In this document: piece after piece, positions 11,365-21,966 of the stretch | How the letters are laid out: every line of letters begins with the position of its first letter | How positions within the stretch are numbered: position 1 is the stretch's first letter | DNA from: Ciborinia camelliae | Lineage: Eukaryota; Ascomycota; Leotiomycetes; Helotiales; Sclerotiniaceae | Reading direction: 5' to 3' | DNA: 64,000 nucleotides | Assembly: GCA_025890175.1 (NCBI GenBank) | Contig: JANPYM010000007.1 | Span: forward strand, 769,365-833,364 | Position numbers and translations under genes: made by a program | The notes under the pieces: generated by a model | Databases searched by the model: none | Seen by the model: the letters and a program-made list of their open reading frames with translations, nothing else | What the model was told of the DNA's origin: nothing

Positions 11365-12787
11365 ATGGCACAGTACGGGTTAGTTATTGATTCACCTCTC
11401 CCCTGAATCCCATCAATACGACTCTCGGGATTTGCAAGGGCGAAAATTCAATTTCCAGATTCAAAACGACTTTGCTGACAGCGCTGGCATAGAAATGGAT
11501 ATGGCAACGGTGCAAACCCGTATGCCCAACAATCACCACAAGGCTACTCTTCAGCACCCCAATACGATAATGGAGCAGCGATGGGACGAGACTCTTATGG
11601 TGGTGAGCAATCTTTCAACACACGATCAATCATCCTGACTCTATCATCCCATTAATACTTTGACAGGACAAAATGTCGAGATGGCACCCTTAACACAAAA
11701 TGGAAGTCAACCCGGTCAACAAGTCAACCCTAATTATATTCTCAACGCATGCCGCGATATCGACAATGAAATCAATGCCGCAGCTCAATACGCCGCCGAA
11801 CTCGATGAACTTGGATATAGAGTACAAACCGAACTCGACCAAGCAGCCATAGCTAGAAAACTTGACCTTATCGCGGAAAAATCGAGCACTCAATTCAAAG
11901 CCATCATCGAGGAGATTTCCAAGCTCAAGAGAATGCCGGAGTCGGGAAGTTCAATGAACCAACCACAGATTGGAAGAGTTCAGCGTAAACTCAAGCAAAC
12001 AATGGAGACATACAAGGCTAAAGAGATGGATTTCGAACACAAAATAAGAGATCAAATGAGACGAGAATATCGAATTGTGAACCCCGACGCCACAGACGCG
12101 GAAGTCAATGATGCTGTACCAAACGCAGAACCACAACAAATGTTCCAGCAGGCCTTGATGACAAGCAACAGACAAGGACAAGCAAACACAACTTTGAATG
12201 CTGTCAGGCAACGAAACGAGGCCATCAAGAAGATCGAGCAAGATATCATCCAAATTGCAGAACTATTCTCGGAGATGGAGAACTTGGTCGTGCAACAAGA
12301 AGCTGCTGTGGTCAATATCGAAATGAAGGGTGAAGAAGTCGTCGAGAATATGGATAAGGGAGTTCAGCAAATGGATACAGCAATTGTCAGTGCGAGATCA
12401 AGAAATAGAAAGAAGTGGTATTGCTTAGGAATATGCGGTAAGTCCCCCTTACATTCACTCACCCCCCCTTGCTTCCATCTTCCACTTACTAATATGTTCA
12501 CAGTCATTATCGTGGCCATTATTGCAATCGCCTTAGCTGTATACTTCACTGGTCATAAGAGTACTTCCACCACAACTACTGCTAAGAGATCCATCCCATC
12601 AGTTGAATCTAAACCAGTCGTTCCCGGGGCCGAATTTGTCACATCAGATCGATTAGTACTCCCAGGTGTAAGCTTTACCGAATCAAAGATAATGGTACCA
12701 GGCAAGCAATGGAGTGAAGACAAAGCCGTGGTTCCCGGAGTGGACTACACGCCCGTGGTTCGAAAGTGGAAGAAATTCATGGCGTGA
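11365..12787 (+). CDS. SSO1: Plasma-membrane Qa-SNARE (syntaxin/Sso-type) with repeat tail
   Basis: Four exons: 11365-11378, 11493-11602, 11667-12437 and 12504-12787 (introns 114, 64 and 66 bp), giving 392 residues. The first exon codes only MAQYG; an early short exon is common in fungal syntaxins. The Gly/Asn/Tyr/Gln-rich N-terminus precedes an Habc-type helical region (about 60-200) and a SNARE helix (about 225-290) with the central zero-layer glutamine in LVVQQEAAV. A membrane anchor follows (about 294-313, CVIIVAIIAIALAVYF). Sso-type syntaxins act with SNAP-25-like and VAMP-like partners in fusion of secretory vesicles at the plasma membrane. Most syntaxins end at or just after the anchor. 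This one continues for about 79 residues on the exoplasmic side with four degenerate repeats around a (V/L)PG core (Pro at 339, 352, 364 and 376). The extension lies in the same exon as the anchor, so it is not a splicing artefact. The SSO1 symbol is by family. Confidence 0.93.
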
Positions 12788-14049
12788 ATGGGGATGGAGT
12801 CGAAGATGCGAGGGGAGATAATGTTTGTATAAATGGCCGGCCCAGTTCATGTTTCTTTTCTTTTATATTTTCTGCCATCACGCATCTTGTTCTGAACGCA
12901 TACCAACATGAGTGCATAAGATTTGGGCGTATATGATGATTTTATTCGATTCGAGGACTGAAGAGAAGGAAATGAAAGGAAAGGAGAGGAAGATTTTTTT
13001 CATCTTTTCATATTACACGCGCTACGGTATGAGAAGTGCCCTCGATACAAAAATCATTTCTTTGTTTGTGTAAGAATAAATTTCTATGTGGGAGGGAACG
13101 TTATACCATACCATAGTTTCTCCAGTTGTTGTTCTTCACTTTCGTCATGTTGCATTCATTCGATTCATTCGATTCATGCGATATAGGGGTTGTAGATGGA
13201 GTTCTTGTTTTTTGTCATCTAGCTTTTTACTTTTATAGTTTTTTCATGAGGGAGGGAAGGGGTAGGGTTTGATGGATATATATATATATATACCTATATA
13301 TATTACATAGATAGATAGAATATTTGTAATGAAATCTTTTTGCTTTGGTTTTGATTTGCATTGCATTGCCTATACTTCATTCGTATACTTAGGTACGTAT
13401 ACTTATATTTATATTTATATTTGCTGCATTCATCTTGATTGTGTTTGGTTGGATGATTGGATGGCTTTATTTGATTTATTTACTTTCTGTCACTGGACGC
13501 TGGAGACTGGAAGAATGGTTTACATGGATGTAGATGTATATGTATGTTATTGACGGTAATGGTGATGGTGATGGTGACGGTGATGGGGATGGGGAATTGG
13601 AAGCTCATCCCTTTCTTTCTGTCTATGTATAGAGTTCCCTCCTCATCCTTCTCATCCTCCTCTTACTCCTATTCGTATTCGCATTCCTCTCCGGCTCTGG
13701 GTCTGGGTCTGATTCTCATCTCTGTCCTGTTCTATCCTACCTCGCGAATTTAAATTTCTATGGATCTCTTAGGTATTTACTTCACTTCGCTCTACTCTAC
13801 TTTACTTCAGTCTATTCTACTCTACTGTATTCGGCACTTAATTACTACTTCACTACTTCTACTTCAGGCTTCTACTAATTCCGCGCAGTGAATTCAAGAC
13901 AATCTAATCCAATCTAATCCAAAGAGAATAAATGAATAGAATTGCGCAGATAATTCATTTATTCACTGAACCTCGCTACCCCTAAATCATCTCCTCCCAT
14001 CTCCTCAAATCTCTCATATCCTATCTCCCTCCTATTTACTTTTACTATC

Positions 14050-14092
14050 ATTCATTCATTCATTCATTCACTCACTCACTCACTCACTCATT
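14050..14092. repeat. Compound tetranucleotide repeat (ATTC)n(ACTC)n
   Basis: A run of ATTC units changes into ACTC units without interruption, as expected from a point mutation spreading by slippage. Confidence 0.9.
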
Positions 14093-14422
14093 CCTCTCTA
14101 CACTTTCTAATCCGTTCTATTCCGTTCTGTTCTTAGGTATTAATCGCTTCCACCATTTTTATTGACCATTCACTATATACATTCATTGATTCATCCCATT
14201 TATTTCCTCGCTAATCCAATTTTCAGAATGAATGTTTATTATCTCATCTCATCTCAACTCATCCCATCTATATCTCTCATCCCCCCTTTTGCTTTAATAC
14301 CATCTCTCCATCTCATCATCTCACCACCTCCTTCCCTTCCATTTTCTTCCTATATCACCACCTTACATCTCCTCTCAACTCATTCTATCTATATCTTCAA
14401 ATTCAAATTCTAGCTTTATCAT

Positions 14423-14550
14423 TCTACCACTCTACCACTCTACCACTCTACCACTCTACCACTCTACCACTCTACCACTCTACCACTCTACCACTCTACC
14501 ACTCTACCACTCTACCACTCTACCACTCTACCACTCTACCACTCTACCAC
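14423..14550. repeat. 8-bp tandem repeat (CTACCACT)x16
   Basis: About 128 bp of exact 8-bp period (TCTACCAC register), roughly 16 near-perfect copies. It is flanked by further CCACC-rich imperfect repeats up to about 14700. Confidence 0.93.
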
Positions 14551-15162
14551 CATGCCACGCCGTCATGCTATGCTACCTATTCCCAGTCCATTTTATCATT
14601 TCACCACCACCTTCTACCACCACCTCTACCATTGCCTTCCACCACCTTCTACCCCCACCTCCCACCACCACCCCTCCCACCACCTTCCACCACCACCTTC
14701 TCTTTAACACCTAATATATAAAATCCAACAACAATTTAACCATCATCTAATCCCGATCTATTGAATAATGAATACCTAGGTAATTAATACTGATGATCCG
14801 ATCTGATCGAATAAAAATCCATCATTTAATCACGCGAAGCAAGTAAATTCAATCCAAACCTTCCCATCCCCTGCCTATCCCCTTAATCCAAGCCTCCATT
14901 TCCTTCCATCTCATTCCCAATCCCCTCAAACAAACCTCCATTTCCCCTCTCCTCCCCCCTCATCCCACATCCTCATGTATCTTTCTATCTCTCTATCTCT
15001 CTATCTCTCCATCCCCCTCTTATCCCCCCTTCTCATCTCATCCCCTCCCATCTCCTCATCTCTTCCCCGCCCTATCCCACCCCATCCCATCCCACGCCAC
15101 ATCTATTTATCTCTCTTTCTATCTCTATATCTCTCTAATACTATATGTAGAAGTGTATTTAT

Positions 15163-15251
15163 ATTCCTATTCCTATTGTTATTCCTATTCCTATTCCTAT
15201 TCCTATTCCTATTCCTATTCCTATTCCTATTCCTATTCCTATTCCTATTCC
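15163..15251. repeat. 6-bp tandem repeat (ATTCCT)n
   Basis: About 14 copies of ATTCCT with one variant unit (ATTGTT) near the left end. The period is a multiple of three, so all frames stay open across it. Confidence 0.93.
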
Positions 15252-15530
15252 CATGCCGTGATGCCATGTTATGCCATATTATGATTAATACCCATCTATA
15301 TATACAAATGCCGCATCCCCATTTCCATCCATCCCAAACCATCTCCATCCCACCCCCATCCCATTCCCAGCCAAACCAAACTCCCTGCCTTGCCTAAAAT
15401 ATCTAAGAATACTATGAATATGAGTCCAGTCCAGTCCAGTCCATAATTACAATACAATACATTCTCAAGTTCCATCCTGTTCCAATCAATCATGACAATC
15501 ATAACAATCATGAATCATAAATCATAGCCA

Positions 15531-16850
15531 TCAAGACTTAGCATCATCAAACAACTCTCCATCTCCATCTCCCTCTTCCTCTCGCTCAATCCGCATATAT
15601 TCCACCCCTACTCTAACCCCTACACCTACTCCCAACTCTGGTCCTGGTATATTTATAGTCGCATTCGCATCTCCCTCTCCATCTATATTGTTAACCCCAT
15701 GGCCATGATGAACACTACCCTGACCATGACCCTGGCCAAGACCTTGACCTTGATCCCAACCAACACCACCGATAACTTTACGAAGGACACTCATTTTCCT
15801 ATCGAAACCCTCGAGTAATTTATCCATATCCATATCCATATCCGATTCCTCCTCAATATCTTCACCACCACCACCACCATCAATTCCCTTCCCTTTACTC
15901 TTCTCCCTACCCCCACTCCCACTCCCACTCAAACTCAAACTCAAATCCTCCTCCACACTCGGGATTCCCACCCCATCAATCCTCAACATCAACGCCCCAC
16001 CCTTCTCCTTATTTTCTTTACCCTCCTCGCCCGCACTCTCCCAAATCGGAGCTTTCCCAATCTCACAGCCCATGACCTGCCATTTCCCACTAAGACTTTG
16101 AGCCTTGACCACTCGATCCCCGGTTCCATTCATATCAATCAGGATAACTCTTTCCTCTCTCTCTTTCTGTTTGCCCTTCCCATTCCCATCCTTGCTACTG
16201 CATTTCCTCAACAACGGCGGGCGTGAACTCGAGTGCGAAGCTCGTAATTCCCCCGAACTTTTATTGGTGAAAGAATGACTACTGTTCGACGGATTCGGAA
16301 CATCCGGTATGCATCTCAAACAAGCATTTTTCAAAACCTCACCATCCTCGTCGTCGGAAAATATGTAATGGATTCTATTAGGATGATGCGTCGTGGGCGT
16401 TTGGGAATTTCCATCTTTATCATTGATGAGGACCGTGGAATCGGTGATGAGAGTAAAGAAGGGGGCGAAGGAGGTAGGTGGCGAAGAAGGCATCTGCGAG
16501 AGTTCGTCGTGTTCGGTGGAAGGTTGTTGAATATGTATTAATGGATCTACGACATGTGCGGGATATTCGGGAAGCTCTGGGAAAGGTTCACCATGTATAT
16601 AGAGTTCTGCGGCAGTCGGGGAAGCAGATAGACGTTGATCATGAGAAAGATGTCGAGGGTCTAGAGGAGAGGTAGAATATCTAGTTTCTTGAGGAGAATT
16701 CGAATATCTCGTTTCTTGAGGAGAGTTCGATAAATATTGAGGGTTCTGTAAAGATGTCGAGATATTTCGAGGAGAGGTAGATAGGCGGATTGGATAATCT
16801 TGAGCTTGGGAGGATGGAGGACGAAGGGGATCAGTATCATTTGTAGACAT
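15531..16850 (-). CDS. Unrecognised low-complexity fungal protein
   Basis: A single open frame of 439 residues that I cannot assign to a characterised family. The N-terminal 80 residues are Ser/Pro-rich with a threefold repeat around SPQETRYSxSP. A more globular-looking segment follows (about 120-290), including FAPFFTLITDSTVLIND, IHYIFSDDEDGEVL, RVILIDMNGTGDRVV and ALMLRIDGVGIPS. Those hydrophobic strands read like a genuine fold. The C-terminal part has Gly, Ser and Met-Asp runs, a short amphipathic helix (DKLLEGFDRKMSVLRKVI), then Gly/Gln/His repeats and a Gly-Val repeat. The in-frame microsatellites suggest variable length between strains. No signal peptide or membrane segment is seen. 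It is convergent with the syntaxin gene across the repeat spacer. A real gene is likely because the non-repetitive core stays open; the function is unknown. Confidence 0.75.
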   Translation of the reverse strand: MSTNDTDPLRPPSSQAQDYPIRLSTSPRNISTSLQNPQYLSNSPQETRYSNSPQETRYSTSPLDPRHLSHDQRLSASPTAAELYIHGEPFPELPEYPAHVVDPLIHIQQPSTEHDELSQMPSSPPTSFAPFFTLITDSTVLINDKDGNSQTPTTHHPNRIHYIFSDDEDGEVLKNACLRCIPDVPNPSNSSHSFTNKSSGELRASHSSSRPPLLRKCSSKDGNGKGKQKEREERVILIDMNGTGDRVVKAQSLSGKWQVMGCEIGKAPIWESAGEEGKENKEKGGALMLRIDGVGIPSVEEDLSLSLSGSGSGGREKSKGKGIDGGGGGEDIEEESDMDMDMDKLLEGFDRKMSVLRKVIGGVGWDQGQGLGQGHGQGSVHHGHGVNNIDGEGDANATINIPGPELGVGVGVRVGVEYMRIEREEEGDGDGELFDDAKS

Positions 16851-17514
16851 GATGTTGATGATTGTCTTTCCCGTTTGTAATTCCGTGTTTTTTGTTGGGA
16901 AAGATGACGGGGAGGCGGGCGCCAGGTAGCTATTTGGTGTTGAATACTGGTTAGCAACTTGTGTTGGTAGAGCTGTGCATATGTCGTGTAATCTGATCGC
17001 GGGGATTCTCCGATGTACGAGATCTCTGGTAAACTTATGAAGAGTTGTGAGGAAGTTGTAGCTTGAGCTCCGAGTGATTGATTGATAACTGCCTTATCAA
17101 AGTCTTGGCAATAGAAATCATCTTATCAGCACGTGATTATATTTCGATGTTCTAGATTCTCAATTCTCAAGTTGATCACTCTGTACTTTTATATCTTCAT
17201 TTTGTATGAACCTATTGAGTTAATCTTACCTGGTATTTTATGAATGAGAAGATATATATTTCTTGATTCCATATTTCATTTTGTTAACAAACTAAAGATC
17301 TCCCACCCATTCTATGTTCAATATGAACATCCCATGCAGATATATCCATCCATCCTTCAGTCCATCGCTACCATTAAAACAAAACCCTTTGCGCCAAATA
17401 TGATATCCCTTTTGTATCTCAGTATAAAGGTACATAAGCTTCTGTAAGCGCATAATGTACAATTTATTGAGTTTTATGTATTACCTGCACAGTTGATCTG
17501 ATGATCAAAATTCA
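16851..17514. other. Intergenic region between two minus-strand genes
   Basis: About 660 bp holding the presumed promoter of the 15531-16850 gene and the 3' flank of the protease gene. It is AT-rich and no recognisable element was found. Confidence 0.5.
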
Positions 17515-19246
17515 TTACATGAGAAGGGTAAAGATACTACCACCAACACCGACCATCATCAACGCCACACCACCGACGAAAACTCTAGCCCATTCAAATG
17601 GTGCGGGACCTGAGGATCCTGTTGATTTCTTCGTAGAGCTAGCTGTTGTTGCCGTTGATGTGAAGCCATTCTCAGCATTCAATCCTGTGGCGGTAGGATT
17701 ATAAGTTGCTGCTTGACCACTTCCAGTAGCTGTCGCCGTGACACCAAGTCTTGGGTTTCCAGAAGCTGTTTGTGTAACAGCCGATTCATTTGGTGCAGTC
17801 GATGCATTTGGAATTGCTGCCCCCGCACTTTCGAAAGGTACGATGTTGGAATCTGTAGCGTTAAAATCGGTTTGGGCGAGTCCGATCCTGTTATTTTGGA
17901 TGTCATAGACAACGTATGCTGATCTTAAGAATGTATCCCCAAAAAGTGTAGGATTTGAACCGGCAGCTTGAATACCAAGTTGACAAGCTGGTTCACCATT
18001 ACTATAAGTTGGTGTACGCCCATCACTTGTGGTGAGAGGTAATACCAATTGTGATACATCAACCTTGATAACAGGACCATTCACTCCTCCGAATCCATAA
18101 TTTATGCTTCCCGATTTCTTAGCAAGAGCACATGGAACGACTACCGCACCAAGTTGTTGAGAGACTGTTGCACCGACTTCTTCAAAAACGACAGCGGCAA
18201 TTTCATCAGGTAGAAGAGTAATGGTGGTTCCGGAATCGAGGATAGCTGGTTGAGCGAAATTGGTTGGGGTTAATTGATCAGTTCCGGATGAGGATTGAAC
18301 GGAGAGTGAAGTCCAAGCTACAGTGAATGATGTTACAGATCCTCCACGAGAACTTGGATATACATTGACTGAGACTAGATCTCCAGTAAATTTTGCTGTA
18401 TCAATACCTCCAAACAGTATAGAGCCAGTACTTGATTCTATCCGAATGTCAGTTTCGTTCCCAAATTCATACCAAGAATAGAAGAAACTTACGCAAATCA
18501 TCCAACCATAAACTATAAGCATTGGTCTTAATTAATCCTGAAGCAACCATAGCATTTGGTAGATTTGGGTACGTGGTACCATTCCCAGTTTGAATATTTG
18601 CTTCCGAACTATTATATCCAATTCCCATGATCCCAACCGAGATAGATGTATCAGTTGCCAAGCCCATCGTAAAGCTTTTGAGGGTTGATCCGCCAATCGA
18701 GAAACTATCTTGAAAATAATCTCCGGTCGATCCAGTTCCATCGACATATGAAATATTAAAGCCGCCTTGTTCTATATCGAGAAAGGTTTTGGAGCTGGAG
18801 GAATCAACTGAATATATGTTAGTATATCCTCCTCAAATCTTGCTTGGAAAGTAAGAGCATAGAAAATACATACAACTCCCACCAGGACATCCTCCATCTC
18901 TAATGTCGTCACAAATACTAGCACTCGCACTCGGAACCCAAACATCAGCACTTCCAGTATCGATTTGCAAACTCAGTTGCTGTGCCGGTGTACCGATTGT
19001 AATATTTGCATAATACAGACCACTCGTCACAGCATTTCCCAAACTGGCCGTGACAGTATCTGCTCTCTCTTCAACTCGTACGACTCCTCCCATCCCTCGA
19101 CGCTGAAGAGATAGTTGACGCTTTTGTAATTGTGCGGCTTCATTCGCACGATTTTTTACGATTCCCATTTGAACTGTGTTTGCATCTGCCAGGTTCCAAA
19201 GCGCAGAGCTCAAGAGTAAAGTCGAAATTATTGTAGATCGTGCCAT
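17515..19246 (-). CDS. GPI-anchored pepsin-like aspartic protease (yapsin type)
   Basis: Three exons on the minus strand: 19246-18874, 18807-18493 and 18437-17515 (introns 66 and 55 bp, GT-AG, frame kept), giving 536 residues. Residues 1-22 form a secretion signal. A propeptide follows with basic pairs (QKRQ, LQRRG) suited to Kex2-type cleavage. The two catalytic aspartates are in IDTGSADVW (Asp96) and ILDSGTTITLLPDE (Asp297). The flap region ISYVDGTGSTGDYFQDSF contains the expected Tyr. The Ser/Thr-rich C-terminal part ends in a hydrophobic stretch (VFVGGVALMMVGVGGSIFTLLM) after a small-residue site (STGSSGPAP), typical of a GPI signal. Yapsins are held at the plasma membrane or cell wall and trim wall and secreted proteins. 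Closest in layout to fungal OpsB/yapsin proteases; the exact orthologue is not claimed. Confidence 0.94.
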
Positions 19247-21966
19247 GGTTGTGGTTTGTAGGATGAAAGGAATAGGAGGAGATGGCGAAGGAGGAGGAGG
19301 AGAGCAAGGAGAATTTAGGAGGTAGAGAGGTTTGCCACAGTTGTGAATAGGAGGAGGAAAATAAAAAAAGAAAGTTGAAGCTGGAAAATGAGTGAATCGT
19401 ATTCGTTCTTTCGTTACAGTGGCTAGGTAGTGGCTAGGCAGACCAGTTATTCTGAATGTACAAGTAGTTCCCTTATCCTTTATCGCGATTGGACCATGGA
19501 GGAAAGCTAGGACGGGATGAGATGTCCGTGAAGCTAGCTAAATAGGTTTGTATAGCTTCGTTTCTTAGCTCACGGTTATTTCGATGAAAGTCCGTGGTTT
19601 GGTGAGGACTAGTTTGGTACAAGATATCCAGGGACGGGTAGAAGAAGAGGGAAGCTGAAGATCTCAAGAGACTAAAACTGCGTATTACTCCCAATGTAAG
19701 ATCTTATCTTATTTCGTAAGTTGATATTGAATGGTAAGAAATCTAGATTTAGAGGAAGGATTCCCGTATCGTTTAATTGAGTTGTACTGTACAGCTGTAA
19801 CCTTTCTTACATGTACAGCGGGGGCGAAAGCTTTATATTGAAAATCGAATTTATACACGAATTTTGGATGAAAGGAAGTACTCAGTACTTGGAAGAGTTG
19901 AATGAAATAAGAATAAAACGAGACTTAATTGAGATGAATTCAAATCCCGGCTGTAATCTTTCTTATTTCATCTGTACTCCGTACTCCGTACAGTCGCTCA
20001 CCAGGATATTAGATATTAGATATATTCCCAGGACAACCAGGGGGGATTTAAAACTTCCTCTCTCCTTTATTCTTTTCCCCTCCCCAGCCACCATGAATGA
20101 TGTAGAGTTCCAGACTTGAAGGCGCTTGATAAAACGCGAACCAAAGAAACCCGACGTGTCTGTAGAGCCAAGATTGAGGCTTCCATTGCGAAGGTGGCTT
20201 TCCGTCTTTCCGTTTCTAAAGGGGCTTGTAACATCCAATCATATCTCATCACTACGTCTTAGGTCTGACATTCCTTTCGTCCCAATATACTCAGCTGAAC
20301 GCGAACTGAACTCTGAATAAAGGTACATTCCGCCACCAAGTCACGTCGTACGCGCAATGCAATGGATATTGTAGCAAGTAATAAAGCACTTGTGTAGACC
20401 GCAGCATTTAAGTAGTTGGAGTTCAATACTTTCATTCATCCCATCTAGCTATACGGAGTAGAATAGCACCAAATCAACTAATAGCCCCAGCATTATTTTG
20501 CCCCTCAACCCTGAATCCCCGGATCTATCCACAAACCGTGCCCTGCTTGCCAATCAAAAGGTATTAATCTTGAAAATATGGTTTATTTCTGGGGGGTGGA
20601 TATGCTTGGCGAAAGCTTGTATTGTCATCATCACAATCAACATCCGAAAGGAAATTGTACGAGTGCGGCGGGGATAAGAAATAAGATCCTTCCAAGTTAT
20701 CGTCAGATGGATCGTTTTGATGAGAAAGAAGATGATCGATTGATTGATAACCCAAATGCCTCAAGCCTAATGTCGGATATGTCGGCTAGAAATTAGTTAT
20801 CTGATTTCATTAGATGAAAGTAAAAGAGCACGAGATGGATACCGGCTCTCTGACTGCAGACGTTTCGATTTTTGGCTTCGGGAGCAAGCCGAGTTTGAGC
20901 TCTTTACCTTGTTTTGGGGTACAGTGATAGGGGTTGGTTGAACCATAATCAGGTACACTGGCCGGTAGGTACAGCAGGTAGGATGTGGCTGTGCAACGTT
21001 CTGGTGACTTGTGTGACTTGATGATGCTTTTTGCGAGCTCGATGATTCATCTAGTTGTTCATTTCTTTGTTGTTAATTAGTTAATGGGGCAAAAGTCCGA
21101 GGTAGTTGTTTGGAAATATGCTATTGATCGTCTAGATACTCTTAAGCCGATTCTTCCAGCTTGCAGTATCAGTCTGCGGTACACCAAAAATATTGTCATT
21201 GACCCCATTGCTTTTCTGCTAAAGGATGCACTGTATGTTCATGCAAATCTCTGCGCTAGTGACGTGTTTGATCTTCGGGGGTGGGGAAGGGGAAGGGGGA
21301 AAGCTCCATCTAAACTTCATTGCGTTGGCGGTCCGGCGGTCAATCCGCGGTGGGTTCTCATGGGAATCTCGAGGAGGTCAGTTTGTGAGCGAGAGATGCA
21401 ATGTGGGAACAGATACTATACGCTGATAAGGGGACACTGGATGGTCTTGAGGATCTCTCAAACGGATAGTGAAATTTTGACTTTGGTCCTTTGGAAAGTA
21501 GGAGGATATATGATGTATGAATCACCTCACTGCTCTCTTTCATTCGTCGATAGGTCCAAACTTCGTAAATTCATCGTTGCCATTTGAAATATAGGGCAGT
21601 TTCAGGTGAAGCTGGAACTATAGAAGAACTTTCTTCTGGTTCTGGTTGAGTCCATAAACTTTTCTTGATGAAATACTTCTCAAGGTTCACCCCATAAAAG
21701 AAAGGAATCTTAGATTTTCGATGCCATTTGCACATATGATATAAAATATGGTCTAATAGATGGCAAAAACAAACTCATTGAGCTTTGGAAATGATTTTAT
21801 TGATCCCCTCAGCTCAATCGCTGATACCAACTCGGCACCCCTCCTACTAATCTATGATTACGTAATAATTATATCCTCCACACAGGCATAACTTTCAACT
21901 TTCAAGCTTCTCTCCGCCGCCCAATTCAGAAGCTCTAGGGGAAAAAGAGGCCATGGACAAGAGAAA
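19247..21966. other. Intergenic region protease / ISM1 (divergent)
   Basis: A 2.7-kb divergent spacer. A 167-codon open frame at 21084-21587 has no low-complexity bias but shows no family similarity and no codon or splice support, so it is not called. A tandem TACTCCG block lies at 19975-19993. AGGA-rich sequence just upstream of the protease start (19257-19320) is purine-biased. No RNA gene was seen. Confidence 0.45.

Larger units (their letters stand above)
12788..15530. other. Pyrimidine-rich simple-repeat spacer
   Basis: A 2.7-kb interval between the 3' ends of the syntaxin gene (+) and the next gene (-). From about 13.6 kb onward the + strand is strongly C/T-rich and built from microsatellites: GGTGAT-like units at about 13555-13590, (ATTC)n(ACTC)n at 14050, an 8-bp satellite at 14423 and a 6-bp satellite at 15163. 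All open frames seen here are repeats read as protein. The first 300 bp likely contain the syntaxin 3' UTR. Confidence 0.7.

Noticed and set aside
14975..15397. 140-codon open frame with Phe/Leu runs
   Set aside because: Reading of the ATTCCT satellite and flanking pyrimidine repeats.
21084..21587. 167-codon open frame on + strand
   Set aside because: No family similarity, no supporting leader or splice context, and several alternative frames of similar length nearby; treated as chance.
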